Assembly: GCA_959599095.1 (NCBI GenBank)
Contig: CAUGGC010000002.1
Span: 62,001-126,000 of the forward strand
Direction of reading: 5' to 3'
Length of the DNA stretch: 64,000 nt
Origin: an uncultured Collinsella sp.
GTDB lineage: Bacteria; Actinomycetota; Coriobacteriia; Coriobacteriales; Coriobacteriaceae
Both the position numbers and the translations under genes were made by a program. Below are positions 15,940 to 25,114 of the stretch, one piece after another. How positions within the stretch are numbered: position 1 is the stretch's first letter; each line of letters begins with the position of its first letter. A model generated the notes under the pieces. It worked only from the letters and a program-made list of their open reading frames with translations, made no database searches and was not told the DNA's origin.

Positions 15940-18239
15940 GTGCGACCGAGCGCGAGCACGTGATGCCTCCGCGGCCCCTGATGCCGTGGACGATGGCCCT
16001 GTGTGCCGGCATGTGCATGAGCTGCGTCTTGGTGCTCAACATGGTCGCTGATGCGCTGCTGAGGGAGCGGGCTCCGGCGGTCGGGCCGCTATGGGCCATT
16101 CCCGTTGCGGCGGCGGTATTCGTTGTGCTGGCTCAATCTTGTGCGCGGCTTGCCCCTTGGAAGCGGTGGCTGTATGCCGCGTCCGTCGGTCTCGTGGCGG
16201 GAGCGGTCGTCTCGGTGTGGTGGGCTGTGGGCACGCTGAGTGCCTCGAAGGCGCTCGATGGTCGAGCGGCAAACAGCCTCGAGTTTGTCGTGCAGGGTGA
16301 TCCATCCATAAACGACGACGTGTATTCCTATACCTGCGAGGCACGCGCGGACGGTAAGAACTTGGCAACGGTTCGCCTATCGTGTGACCGCGAGCTCAAG
16401 GTCGGGGCGCACGTGCGTGTTATCGGTCGTTTTTCACGTTTTGAGAACGATGCATATGGACGATCGCGCATGCTCCGAGGCGAGGTGCGCAAGGTTCAAG
16501 CCGTTCGGATTGTGCCGGTCGATGAGGGCTCTCCGGGCCCGCTGCTTCGGCTGCGAAATGGGCTGCTAACGTCCATCGCGCCTGCGACCGACCCGGCGCG
16601 TGCGCTCATAGCTGGTGTCGTCTGCGGTCGTTCGGCCGAGCTGCGCGCCCAGCCGGCGGGCGACTGGTTTTCGGTGACGGGAACGGCGCATCTTATCGCC
16701 GTCTCGGGCAGCCATTTGGCTATCGTGGGGTTTGTAATCGAGGGTGTATTGCAAAAGACTCGGTGCTCACGTGGTCTTCAGCGGGCGATACTGGCGATAA
16801 CGCTTGTGGGCTACGCTGCCTTTACGGGCGCGTCTCGCTCGGCCGTGCGCGCGTGCTGCATGGTGTTCGCGACGCTTGTCGTAAACGGCGCGGGGCGTCG
16901 CCGGCACGGCGCATCGGCACTCTTTGTTACCATGTCCATCTTTGTGCTACTGCGGCCGACGGTGATGTTCGAGATGGGCTTTCAGCTTTCATGTGCCAGC
17001 GTCTTAGCCATTCTGTGCTTTTGCCCCTATGCGACCTACGCTTTGGGTGAGCTGGGTGTGCCATCGGGCGTTGCCAGCATGCTATCCGCCACGCTGTGCT
17101 CGCAACTGGCGACACTTCCCATTACCATTCCTGCCTTCGGTACGTTCTCGCTCATTGCTCCGTTGGCAAATGCGGTCATCGGTCCGGTGGTGAGCGTACT
17201 GCTCGCTATGTCGATCGTGCTGGTTCCCTTTTCGCTCGTGGGACCGTTGCGGACTTTGGCGCTCGTTGTGCCCATGATTGCCGCCCGTTGCGCGCTGTTT
17301 TTCGAGCAGCTGTTTGCCGCCGTGCCGGGTGCATCCGTGAGCGTGCCGCCCGATAGCATGTGGATTTACCTAGTGCCGTGTTTGCTGGCGGTTCTGCTTG
17401 TCCGGTGGCCGCGTCCCCGTGCACGTCCTATGGCGGTGGGGCTTGCATGCCTGGTGCTCTTGGCTGCGATTCCGTACGTCTACTGGGATCGATTCGCTCC
17501 GCCTTCGGTGACGGTGCTCGATGTGGGCCAGGCCGATGCGATTCTTATCCGCCAGGGCGGCGCAGTAGCACTCGTCGACTGCGGACTCGACGAGCGCGTG
17601 GTGGCGGCGTTGGTTCGCAATAACGTGCACCATATCGATGCCGTCTTTGTGACGCATTGGGATGAGGACCACTGGGGTGGTCTGCCTGCCGTGCTCGAAC
17701 AGTTTTCGGTCGGAACGATTGCCGTGGCGGCTGATGCGCTGGAGGATGCTCCTGCCGAGGTGTTGAACCGACCTGGCGTGGAGTATCGGCAGGTGCGCCG
17801 TGGGGATACAGTCGACATCGGCTCATTTTGCGCCCGCGTGATGTGGCCATTCGAGTCCGTGGATGGCGAGGGAAATGAGGACTCGCTTGTCCTGCTGCTC
17901 TCTTATATTCAGGAAGGCAAGGGCCTGCGTATGCTCCTCACCGGCGATGCCGAGCTCGACCAAGAACGGGAATTCGTGCAGGAGGTGGGGGATATCGATG
18001 TCCTTAAACTTGGGCATCACGGCTCTAAGGTTTCAGTCGATGGTGAGTTGCTGGACGTCCTGAAGCCCGAGCTTTCCCTCGCGAGCGCGGGCGAGGGGAA
18101 TCGATACGGCCATCCGTCCGACGCCTGCATCGATGCCGTTAAGGAAGCGGGCGGCGTGTTCGCGTGCACTATCGAACACGGCGACATTACCGTCACGCCG
18201 ACTGCGAATGGCTTTGCGATGCGATGCCAGCGACCGTGA
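15936..18239 (+). CDS. comEC: DNA internalisation channel ComEC/Rec2
   Basis: A 767-residue polytopic membrane protein thought to pass single-stranded DNA through the membrane during transformation. Hydrophobic segments near the N-terminus are followed by the Competence domain (GTAHLIAVSGSHLAIVGF...) with many helices. From about residue 525 there is a cytoplasmic metallo-beta-lactamase domain with THWDEDHWGG near 572 and LGHHGS later, probably the nuclease that degrades the other strand. The start overlaps the comEA stop by four bases; the ATG at 15963 is an alternative. The order comEA-comEC-holA is common in Gram-positive bacteria. Confidence 0.94.
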   Translation: MSATEREHVMPPRPLMPWTMALCAGMCMSCVLVLNMVADALLRERAPAVGPLWAIPVAAAVFVVLAQSCARLAPWKRWLYAASVGLVAGAVVSVWWAVGTLSASKALDGRAANSLEFVVQGDPSINDDVYSYTCEARADGKNLATVRLSCDRELKVGAHVRVIGRFSRFENDAYGRSRMLRGEVRKVQAVRIVPVDEGSPGPLLRLRNGLLTSIAPATDPARALIAGVVCGRSAELRAQPAGDWFSVTGTAHLIAVSGSHLAIVGFVIEGVLQKTRCSRGLQRAILAITLVGYAAFTGASRSAVRACCMVFATLVVNGAGRRRHGASALFVTMSIFVLLRPTVMFEMGFQLSCASVLAILCFCPYATYALGELGVPSGVASMLSATLCSQLATLPITIPAFGTFSLIAPLANAVIGPVVSVLLAMSIVLVPFSLVGPLRTLALVVPMIAARCALFFEQLFAAVPGASVSVPPDSMWIYLVPCLLAVLLVRWPRPRARPMAVGLACLVLLAAIPYVYWDRFAPPSVTVLDVGQADAILIRQGGAVALVDCGLDERVVAALVRNNVHHIDAVFVTHWDEDHWGGLPAVLEQFSVGTIAVAADALEDAPAEVLNRPGVEYRQVRRGDTVDIGSFCARVMWPFESVDGEGNEDSLVLLLSYIQEGKGLRMLLTGDAELDQEREFVQEVGDIDVLKLGHHGSKVSVDGELLDVLKPELSLASAGEGNRYGHPSDACIDAVKEAGGVFACTIEHGDITVTPTANGFAMRCQRP

Positions 18240-18247
18240 CGACGTCG

Positions 18248-18277
18248 TTGGCGTGTGGTGGGCCCCTGGGCTAGAAT
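18248..18277 (+). promoter_or_regulatory. promoter candidate for holA
   Basis: TTGGCG (18248-18253), an 18-base spacer and TAGAAT (18272-18277) lie 40 bases before the holA start and overlap the end of the comE operon. Confidence 0.45.
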
Positions 18278-18317
18278 GGCACGGAGCGAGTACGAAGGCC
18301 TGCGGGAGGGGAGCGCA

Positions 18318-19280
18318 ATGTCCGAAACCGGTCTGCTGCCGGCATATCTGATCGTCGGTACCGACGGAGTCAAGCGCGATCACGCCGTCTCGCGTATGAA
18401 AGCGCGTCTGGAAAAGTCGGGTATGGTCGAGTTCAACCTCGACGAGCGCGACATGACCAAGGACCCCGATATCGAGTCGATTATCGGATCGCTTAACACC
18501 TTTCCGATGGGCAGCGAGTTTCGCCTGGTAATCCTTGATGGCTGCTCAAAGCTCGCCAAGGCGGTCTCGGAGCCGCTCGTCGAGTATCTGGCGAGTCCCA
18601 GCCCCACAACGGTTTGCCTCATAATCGCCGATTCGCTTGCCAAGAACACGCGCCTGTACAAGGCAATCGCCAAGATTGACAAGAAGGCCGTGATCGATTG
18701 CTCCGGCACCAAGCGCTGGGAGCTTCCGCGCCGCGTGCAGCAGATGGCGACGCAGCATGGCAAGTCGATCTCGACGGCGGCCGCCGAGGAACTTGTCTCG
18801 CGTTCGGGTGAAAACACTCGCATGCTCGATAACGACTTGGCTAAGCTTGCCCAAATGGTTGAGGCGCCTCAGATTGAGCTTGCCGATGTGGAACGCTGGA
18901 TCGTGCGCACGGCCGAAGTCCAGCCCTGGGACTTTCTCAATGCGGTCTCGGCCCGTGACATGCGCCGTTCGCTCGAGCTCTTCAATCTATTGCCCGCCAA
19001 GAGCTACGTGTGGACTTACACATTGCTGTGCGGCCGCATCCGCGAGCTAATCGTCGCCAAGGCGCTCGATGCGCGTGGACAGGGTCGTGAGCTGGCCGCA
19101 ACGCTCAAGCTCCAGTCCTGGCAGGTCAAGAATCACCTGACCTGGGCACGTCGCTTTTCGATGGCAGAGCTCGTTGCCGCGCTCGAGGGCGCGGTCGATG
19201 TGGAGCTCGCGCTGAAGGGTTCGGCCGATTCTCAGACCGCGCTTTTGCTCTGGATTACGAACATCTTGAGAAAATCGTGA
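18318..19280 (+). CDS. holA: DNA polymerase III delta subunit
   Basis: A 320-residue clamp-loader subunit that opens the beta sliding clamp. The N-terminal AAA+-like part contains YLIVGTDGVKRDHAVSRMK and VILDGCSKLAKAVSEPL. There is no usable Walker A, as is normal for delta. The C-terminal collar domain includes WDFLNAVSARDMRRSLELF. The ATG at 18318 follows GGAGGGGA; an upstream in-frame start at 18255 is not conserved-looking. The identity rests on whole-chain pattern and its place after comEC and before rpsT, the usual order in Gram-positives. Confidence 0.88.
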   Translation: MSETGLLPAYLIVGTDGVKRDHAVSRMKARLEKSGMVEFNLDERDMTKDPDIESIIGSLNTFPMGSEFRLVILDGCSKLAKAVSEPLVEYLASPSPTTVCLIIADSLAKNTRLYKAIAKIDKKAVIDCSGTKRWELPRRVQQMATQHGKSISTAAAEELVSRSGENTRMLDNDLAKLAQMVEAPQIELADVERWIVRTAEVQPWDFLNAVSARDMRRSLELFNLLPAKSYVWTYTLLCGRIRELIVAKALDARGQGRELAATLKLQSWQVKNHLTWARRFSMAELVAALEGAVDVELALKGSADSQTALLLWITNILRKS

Positions 19281-19329
19281 TGATACCTGCCTATTTGACA
19301 AATTCGTTCTATCCCTTTGAGGGGGAGCG

Positions 19330-19338
19330 TGCTATAGT
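19330..19338 (+). promoter_or_regulatory. extended -10 promoter of rpsT
   Basis: TGCTATAGT, identical to the nonamer before rpmB, lies 75 bases before rpsT. A TTGACA at 19295 is too far upstream to pair with it. Confidence 0.55.
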
Positions 19339-19413
19339 AGGCGCTTGCATGACCTCACCGTGTCTCAGAGGTGTCATACATTTTTTGCAAGGAACTCGAA
19401 AGGAACTCCAGAA

Positions 19414-19680
19414 GTGGCAAACATCAAGTCTCAGAAGAAGCGTATCCGCACCAATGAGGCAGCTCGCATGCGTAACAAGGCTGTCAAGTCCGAGCTCAAG
19501 ACGCTGACCAAGCACGTCCAGTCCGCCGTCGCCGAGGGCGACGCCGAGAAGGCCCAGGCTGCCCTCAAGACCGTCACCAAGCGTCTCGACATGGCTGCCG
19601 CCAAGCATGTTATCCACAAGAACCAGGCTTCCAACCGCAAGTCCGGTCTTGCCAAGCTCGTGAACAGCATCAACGCCTAA
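19414..19680 (+). CDS. rpsT: 30S ribosomal protein S20
   Basis: An 88-residue, Lys/Arg-rich helical protein. ANIKSQKKRIRTNEAARMRNKA is the conserved N-terminus and SGLAKLVNSIN the C-terminus of S20, which binds 16S rRNA early in 30S assembly. The start is the GTG at 19414; AAAGGAA lies about nine bases before it. The frame opens further upstream, but those codons lie within the leader. It is placed between holA (opposite function, same strand) and lepA, the usual arrangement, and has its own promoter and terminator. Confidence 0.95.
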   Translation: MANIKSQKKRIRTNEAARMRNKAVKSELKTLTKHVQSAVAEGDAEKAQAALKTVTKRLDMAAAKHVIHKNQASNRKSGLAKLVNSINA

Positions 19681-19714
19681 GTTGTAAATTTCACACCACA
19701 CAGATTACGCGCAT

Positions 19715-19751
19715 AAATGGAGCCTGTTTTATGGAACAGGCTCCATTTTTT
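19715..19751 (+). terminator. Rho-independent terminator of rpsT
   Basis: A perfect 14-bp stem (19715-19728 with 19735-19748, AAATGGAGCCTGTT) is followed by a T-tract. It ends 25 bases before lepA. Confidence 0.9.
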
Positions 19752-19763
19752 GTATCGCTCGGG

Positions 19764-19769
19764 TAAGAT
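19764..19769 (+). promoter_or_regulatory. -10 box of lepA, possibly giving a leaderless mRNA
   Basis: TAAGAT ends seven bases before the lepA ATG at 19777, so a transcript from it would start at or next to the start codon. No Shine-Dalgarno sequence is seen before lepA. No clear -35 is seen, since the terminator of rpsT occupies that place. Confidence 0.4.
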
Positions 19770-19776
19770 AGTCCGC

Positions 19777-21588
19777 ATGAATACTTCAATTGACATTTCC
19801 CACATCCGCAACTTCTCGATTGTTGCGCACATCGACCATGGCAAGTCCACGATCAGCGACCGCATTCTCGAGCTCACCCATACCGTTGACGAGCGCGACA
19901 TGGAGTCGCAGCTGCTCGACACTATGGATATCGAGCGCGAGCGCGGCATCACGATCAAGTCCAATGCCGTTCGCGTGTCCTATGACGCCGCCGATGGCGA
20001 GACGTATCAGTTCAATCTGATCGATACGCCGGGCCACGTTGACTTTACCTATGAGGTCTCGCGCTCGCTGGCAGCCTGTGAGGGCGCGGTTCTCGTCGTC
20101 GACGCCACGCAGGGCGTCGAGGCGCAGACCGTTTCCAACGCGACGCTCGCCATGAACGCCAATCTGGACATTGTGCCGGCCATCAACAAGATCGACCTAC
20201 CCTCGGCCCATCCCGACGAGGTTAAGACCGAGATCGAGGATGATCTTGCGATTCCTGCCGATGATGCCGTGTGTGTCTCGGGCAAGACCGGCGAGGGCAT
20301 CCACGATCTGCTGGAGTCCATTGTCTTTTTGATCTCTCCGCCCAAGGGCGATGCGAACGCGCCGCTCAAGGCACTCATCCTGGATTCGTACTTCGACGAG
20401 TATCGTGGCGTCGTCGCCACGGTGCGCATCTTTGACGGCTCCATCAAAAAGGGCGATACCCTGCGCATGATGCAGGCAAAGGGCGACTTTTTGGTCGATG
20501 GTGTGGGCGTCAAGCGTCCCGCCGAGACCCCGGTCGACGCGCTGACGGTCGGCGAGGTCGGATACGTGGTCACGGGCCTGAAGGACCCCGAGGCCGTTCG
20601 CGTGGGCGATACCCTCACGTGGGCGTCGAATCCCTGCCCCGAGCCGCTTCCCGGCTACCGCGAGGCTAAGCCCATGGTCTATACGGGCCTGTTCCCGATC
20701 GATAATAAGGACTACGAGAACCTGCGTGACGCGCTCGATAAGCTGCACGTCAACGACCCGTCGTTGGTGTGGGAGCCCGAGACTTCGGTGGCGCTCGGCT
20801 TTGGCTTCCGCGTGGGCTTCCTGGGCCTGCTGCACATGGAAGTCGTCAAGGAACGCCTGGAGCGCGAGTTCAACCTGGACCTCATTGCCACGAGTCCCTC
20901 GGTCGACTATCACGTCTACAAGACCGACGGCGAAATGATCGATGTCCGCAGCCCGCAGGACCTTCCCGAGGCCACGCGCATCGAACGTATCGAGGAACCC
21001 TACCTCAAGGCAAAGATCATCTGCCCGCCTGAGTACACGGGTGCCGTCATGCAGCTCGCCATCGAGCACCGCGGCGTCACGACCGACATGATCCACCTGA
21101 CGAGCAAATCGGTCGAGATGCGCTTTGATATGCCGCTCGCCGAGCTCATCTTGGACTTCTTCGATCAGCTCAAGAGCCGCACCAAGGGCTATGCCTCGCT
21201 CGACTACGAGTTCAACGAGTACCGTCCCTCCGAGCTCGTGAAGCTCGATATTTTGCTTTCGGGCGACGAAGTGGACGCGCTGTCGTTTATCGTGCACAAG
21301 GATAAGGCTTATGGTCTGGCCCGTGGCCTGTGCGACAAGCTTAAGGAGATCATCCCGCGTCAGCTGTTCGAGGTGCCCATCCAGGGTGCTATCGGCAATA
21401 AGATCATTGCCCGCTCCACCGTCAAGGCGCGTCGCAAGGACGTGCTTGCTAAGTGCTACGGCGGCGATATCTCGCGTAAGCGCAAGCTGCTCGAGAAGCA
21501 GAAAGAGGGCAAGAAGCGCATGAAGGCCATCGGATCGGTCGAGGTCCCGCAGGAGGCCTTTATGGCGATCCTCAAGGTGGACGAGTAG
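19777..21588 (+). CDS. lepA: elongation factor 4 (LepA)
   Basis: A 603-residue translational GTPase that acts on stalled or mistranslocated ribosomes. The G1 motif AHIDHGKST is near residue 19, G2/G3 include RGITIKSNAV and DTPGHVDF, and G4 is NKID. The LepA-specific C-terminal domain is intact (LEKQKEGKKRMKAIGSVEVPQEAFMAIL). I start at the ATG at 19777 (MNTSIDISHIRNFSI); the longer frame from 19717 would run through the rpsT terminator. There is no ribosome-binding site, matching a leaderless start. The dus gene follows after four bases. Confidence 0.96.
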   Translation: MNTSIDISHIRNFSIVAHIDHGKSTISDRILELTHTVDERDMESQLLDTMDIERERGITIKSNAVRVSYDAADGETYQFNLIDTPGHVDFTYEVSRSLAACEGAVLVVDATQGVEAQTVSNATLAMNANLDIVPAINKIDLPSAHPDEVKTEIEDDLAIPADDAVCVSGKTGEGIHDLLESIVFLISPPKGDANAPLKALILDSYFDEYRGVVATVRIFDGSIKKGDTLRMMQAKGDFLVDGVGVKRPAETPVDALTVGEVGYVVTGLKDPEAVRVGDTLTWASNPCPEPLPGYREAKPMVYTGLFPIDNKDYENLRDALDKLHVNDPSLVWEPETSVALGFGFRVGFLGLLHMEVVKERLEREFNLDLIATSPSVDYHVYKTDGEMIDVRSPQDLPEATRIERIEEPYLKAKIICPPEYTGAVMQLAIEHRGVTTDMIHLTSKSVEMRFDMPLAELILDFFDQLKSRTKGYASLDYEFNEYRPSELVKLDILLSGDEVDALSFIVHKDKAYGLARGLCDKLKEIIPRQLFEVPIQGAIGNKIIARSTVKARRKDVLAKCYGGDISRKRKLLEKQKEGKKRMKAIGSVEVPQEAFMAILKVDE

Positions 21589-21592
21589 GTCT

Positions 21593-22636
21593 ATGGCGCT
21601 TTCTGAATACAGCAAGCGGCTGCTGGGCGCCTATGCCGAGCAGCCGTTCCTTATGGCTCCTATGGCGGGCGTGACCGACCCCGCCTATCGCATCATGTGC
21701 CGCCGCCGCGGTGCCAACCTTGCCTACAGCGAGATGGTGAGCGTTGCAGGCCTTGCCTATGCCAGCAACAAGACGTGGCGCCTGCTGTTGCCGGCCGACG
21801 AGGAGCAGCAGATTTGCGTGCAGCTCTTTGGTTCCAAGCCCGATCAGTTTGCGAGTGCCGTCGCCGCCGTCGAGGAGCGTGTGGGCGATCGCCTGTCGCT
21901 CATCGATATCAACATGGCCTGTCCTGCCCGCAAGGTTGTCACCAAGGGCGAGGGTTCTGCCCTTATGCGCACGCCCGATTTGGCCGAGAAGATCGTCGAG
22001 GCCACGGTGGGCGCGGCGCACGTGCCCGTGACCGTAAAGATCCGCAAGGGCTTTTACGCCGAGGACCGCAACGCCGCAACGTTTGCCCAGATGCTTGAAG
22101 GGGCGGGCGCCTCTGCAGTTGCCGTGCACGGTCGTTGTGCCACGCAGCTCTATACGGGCCAGGCCGATTGGTCTGTCGTCGATGAGGTTGCCGACGCCGT
22201 CGAGATTCCCGTGATTGGTTCGGGTGATGTGTTCTCGGCCGAGGACGCTGCTGAGCATCTGCAAGGCTCGGGTGCCAGCGCGGTGTTTATCGCGCGCGGC
22301 ATCTACGGCAATCCGTGGGTGTTCGGTGATGCTCGCGCCCTTGCGCTCGATGGCACGCCGGTGCCGGCGCGTAGCTCCGTCGAGCGCCTGGACGCCCTGC
22401 GTGAGCACCTAACGCTGACACATGAGCTCCTGCCGCTCATGTCGCGTGCCCGCACGTATGCAAGCTGGTACTTAAAAGGCATGCCCCATGCCGCCGCTTG
22501 GCGTGCCCATGTGGTGCGCTGTTCCACTTACGAGGAGTTTATGGCACTGGTCGATGAGATCGAGCGCGATGTGGTGGCCTGCGAGGCCGCCCTTGCCGCC
22601 GGCGAATCGGTGCCCCCTCATCCTCTGGAGGCTTAA
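21593..22636 (+). CDS. dusB: tRNA-dihydrouridine synthase (DusB-like)
   Basis: A 347-residue FMN barrel enzyme reducing uridines in the tRNA D-loop. PFLMAPMAGVTDPAYRIMCRRRGA is the N-terminal FMN-binding region. The catalytic cysteine is in INMACPARKVV, and the substrate segment AVHGRCATQLYTGQADW is typical. The C-terminal Dus-specific helical domain completes it. It follows lepA by four bases and precedes hemW by two, so all three probably share a transcript. DusB is the likeliest subfamily by length and company, but the exact target uridine is not readable. Confidence 0.9.
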   Translation: MALSEYSKRLLGAYAEQPFLMAPMAGVTDPAYRIMCRRRGANLAYSEMVSVAGLAYASNKTWRLLLPADEEQQICVQLFGSKPDQFASAVAAVEERVGDRLSLIDINMACPARKVVTKGEGSALMRTPDLAEKIVEATVGAAHVPVTVKIRKGFYAEDRNAATFAQMLEGAGASAVAVHGRCATQLYTGQADWSVVDEVADAVEIPVIGSGDVFSAEDAAEHLQGSGASAVFIARGIYGNPWVFGDARALALDGTPVPARSSVERLDALREHLTLTHELLPLMSRARTYASWYLKGMPHAAAWRAHVVRCSTYEEFMALVDEIERDVVACEAALAAGESVPPHPLEA

Positions 22637-22638
22637 GG

Positions 22639-23871
22639 GTGGCCGTTACCGCACTGTACGTGCACGTGCCGTTTTGCGCCCAAAAGTGCCGGTACTGCGA
22701 CTTTGACTCGCGCAGTTTTGCTCCGTGCGACCTGAGCGCTGCGCTCGATGCCTATTTTGAGCAGTTGTACGCGCGCCTCGATGCTTTTGGCAAGGCTGGG
22801 GCCCTCGACCAGATTCGCACCGTCTATGTTGGCGGCGGTACGCCGTCGCTGGCGGGGGAGCGCCTGGTGGAGCTGGCGCGGCGTATTCGTGCGTGGTGCG
22901 CCCCCGTTGAGTTTACCTGCGAGGCCAATCCCGAATCGCTGACCGCCGAGCTTGCCGCTGCGCTTGCCAAGGTTGGTGTCACACGCGTCTCTCTGGGCGT
23001 GCAAACGCTCGATAACGCCGAACTTACCGCCATCGGCCGCATTCACGATGCCGATCGGGCGCTCTCCGCCATCGCGACGGTCAAGAACGCTGGGCTCGAC
23101 GTGTCGTGCGACCTTATGTGCGGACTTCCCGGGCAGACCGCAGCGAGTTGGAAGCGCACGCTCGATGGCGTGCTGGCGGCGGCTCCGCATCATGTGTCGG
23201 TCTACCCGCTCACGCTCGAGGAGGGGACGCCCCTTTATCGCATGGCGTGCCGTGACGAGTCGCTCGAGCCTGATGAGGATTTTCAGGCCGCATGCATGGA
23301 CGTGGCACGCGAGCTCCTGGGTGCCGCCGGCTATCACCCGTATGAGGTGGCGAGCTACGCGCTCGACAGCCATGAGTGCGCCCATAACATTGCCTACTGG
23401 ACCGGACGGGGCTACCTGGGCCTGGGGCGTTCTGCCGCGGGCATGCTCGACGCCGCGGATTTCGACCGTCTTGCAGGTTTGTTCCCCGGTGTTTCTTCTC
23501 GAGGCGATGCGTACCGCGTGCGTCTGGTGCAACGTGACGATGACGCGACGGCGTTCGAGGCCGAACATCTGTCGCAGCGCGAGGCTGCGGCCGAAGACCT
23601 GATGCTCGCCTGTCGCATGACGCGCGGTGTCGCGTCCGACCTGTTGGTTCGCGCGGCTCGTGTCATCCCGGCCGATGGGCTGACAGCCGCTTGCGATCGC
23701 GCGCTCGAATTGGGTTTTGCCACTTGGGTGCCTGAGACGCTCGGGGTCCATGAGGGACCCTTTACTTCGGCAGATGTCGTCGCGGGCCATGTTCGAGCTC
23801 GTCTGGCGCCGACCCACCTGGGCTGGCTCGATGGAAATGTTCTGTTCGAGCTGTTTTGGGATCTAGCTTAG
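22639..23871 (+). CDS. hemW: radical SAM heme chaperone HemW
   Basis: A 410-residue radical SAM protein related to oxygen-independent coproporphyrinogen oxidase. The cluster motif is VPFCAQKCRYCDF (CxxxCxxC) near residue 15, followed by YVGGGTPSL, the SAM-binding GGGTP. HemW proteins bind heme and deliver it to enzymes; the longer HemN-type N-terminal extension is absent here. GTG start with GGAGG seven bases before. In Firmicutes hemW heads hrcA-grpE-dnaK-dnaJ; here two dnaJ genes follow and the other three are missing. Confidence 0.9.
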   Translation: MAVTALYVHVPFCAQKCRYCDFDSRSFAPCDLSAALDAYFEQLYARLDAFGKAGALDQIRTVYVGGGTPSLAGERLVELARRIRAWCAPVEFTCEANPESLTAELAAALAKVGVTRVSLGVQTLDNAELTAIGRIHDADRALSAIATVKNAGLDVSCDLMCGLPGQTAASWKRTLDGVLAAAPHHVSVYPLTLEEGTPLYRMACRDESLEPDEDFQAACMDVARELLGAAGYHPYEVASYALDSHECAHNIAYWTGRGYLGLGRSAAGMLDAADFDRLAGLFPGVSSRGDAYRVRLVQRDDDATAFEAEHLSQREAAAEDLMLACRMTRGVASDLLVRAARVIPADGLTAACDRALELGFATWVPETLGVHEGPFTSADVVAGHVRARLAPTHLGWLDGNVLFELFWDLA

Positions 23872-23929
23872 GCCGCTCGGGTAGAATTACCGGAATATAT
23901 ACGCTGCTGTGAGCAGGAGGTTGCCGCGC

Positions 23930-25033
23930 ATGGCGACGATGAACGAAAAAGATTACTACGAGATTCTGGGTGTCTCCAAGGACGCCACCTCGCGTGATAT
24001 TCAAAAGGCCTTCCAACAAAAGGCCCGCAAGCTCCATCCGGACGTCAACAAAGAGCCGGATGCCGAGGAAAAGTTTAAAGAGGTTTCCGAGGCCTACGCC
24101 GTGCTTTCGGATGAGCAAAAACGTGCGCGCTACGACGCCATGCGTTCTGGCAATCCCTTCGCCGGTGCTCCTACGGCTTCGCCCTATGGTGGCGGCTACG
24201 CCGGTAACACGGGCTATGGCAATCCCTTTGAGGGCGGCTTTCCCTTTGGTGGTGCCTGGGGCCAGCAGCGTCGCGGCCAGGCTGCCTACAATCCCGAGAA
24301 CGGCGCCAACGTGGTCGTCGATATTAAGCTCGACGCCAAGGAGGCCAAGGGCGGTGCCCGCAAGACCGTCCGCTACACGCGCTTCGATACCTGTGGTCAC
24401 TGCGGAGGCTCGGGCTCCGTTTCGTCTGAGCATGCGCATACCTGCCCGAGCTGCGGTGGCCGCGGCCACATCGACGTCGACCTGTCCTTCCTGTTTGGCG
24501 CGGGCACGTTCCAGTCGGTCTGCCCCGAGTGCGGCGGTTCCGGCAAGGTCGTCGCTGACCCCTGTCCCGATTGCGGCGGCAGCGGGCGAACTCGTGTGAC
24601 CTCCGAGCAGACGATTGAGTTTCCTGCCGGCACGCACGATGGCGACGAGGTCCGCATTAGCGGCATGGGTCATGCTGGCACCAACGGTGCCGCGGGCGGC
24701 GACCTGGTCGGCCGCGCCCATGTTGAGGCCGAGCGCTTGGAAGGCAAAGCTCGTACCGGTTTTTACCTTATGGGCATCGTGGCGCCGTTTTTGGTACTCT
24801 CGGCCATCTCGGGCGTGTTCTCGGCCTTTGCCGTGATGTGCTTTATTCCGTTTACCATGGGCCTGTTCATGGTGCTTTCGGACGGCGTGCTTCATCGCAG
24901 TCTGCTGTGGTGGAAGCGCGGTGCGATGCAGTTTGCCAACGGTTTTGCCAACGGCTTCATGTTCGCGCTCGTGTCAGTTTGGTTCGCGAGCTGCTCGCAA
25001 CGGGCCATGCTCTCGCCGTACCAAATGCAATAA
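23930..25033 (+). CDS. DnaJ-like co-chaperone with C-terminal membrane segments
   Basis: A 367-residue J-domain protein. The J-domain (to ~70) has the HPD motif at 36-38, followed by a Gly/Phe-rich region. All four zinc-finger repeats are intact (CGHCGGSG, CPSCGGRG, CPECGGSG, CPDCGGSG). After most of the first C-terminal domain (IEFPAGTHDGDEVRISGMG), the second peptide-binding domain and dimerisation tail are absent. About 85 residues with two or three hydrophobic helices replace them (GFYLMGIVAPFLVLSAISG, then CFIPFTMGLFMVL, then FMFALVSVWFA). The start at 23930 follows CAGGAGG. It looks like a membrane-tethered Hsp40, not a frameshift, since the 80 bases after its stop cannot hold the missing domain. 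Confidence 0.85.
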   Translation: MATMNEKDYYEILGVSKDATSRDIQKAFQQKARKLHPDVNKEPDAEEKFKEVSEAYAVLSDEQKRARYDAMRSGNPFAGAPTASPYGGGYAGNTGYGNPFEGGFPFGGAWGQQRRGQAAYNPENGANVVVDIKLDAKEAKGGARKTVRYTRFDTCGHCGGSGSVSSEHAHTCPSCGGRGHIDVDLSFLFGAGTFQSVCPECGGSGKVVADPCPDCGGSGRTRVTSEQTIEFPAGTHDGDEVRISGMGHAGTNGAAGGDLVGRAHVEAERLEGKARTGFYLMGIVAPFLVLSAISGVFSAFAVMCFIPFTMGLFMVLSDGVLHRSLLWWKRGAMQFANGFANGFMFALVSVWFASCSQRAMLSPYQMQ

Positions 25034-25114
25034 CATCAAACCCTCTGTTTGCGGTCGGCCCAGCTTGGGTATAGGACGCACTGTGACAATAATGAAAGTC
25101 GGAAGGATTCGGTC

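Noticed and set aside
19295..19300. TTGACA upstream of rpsT as its -35 box
   Set aside because: It is 32 bases from the TATAGT -10, far beyond a usable spacer.
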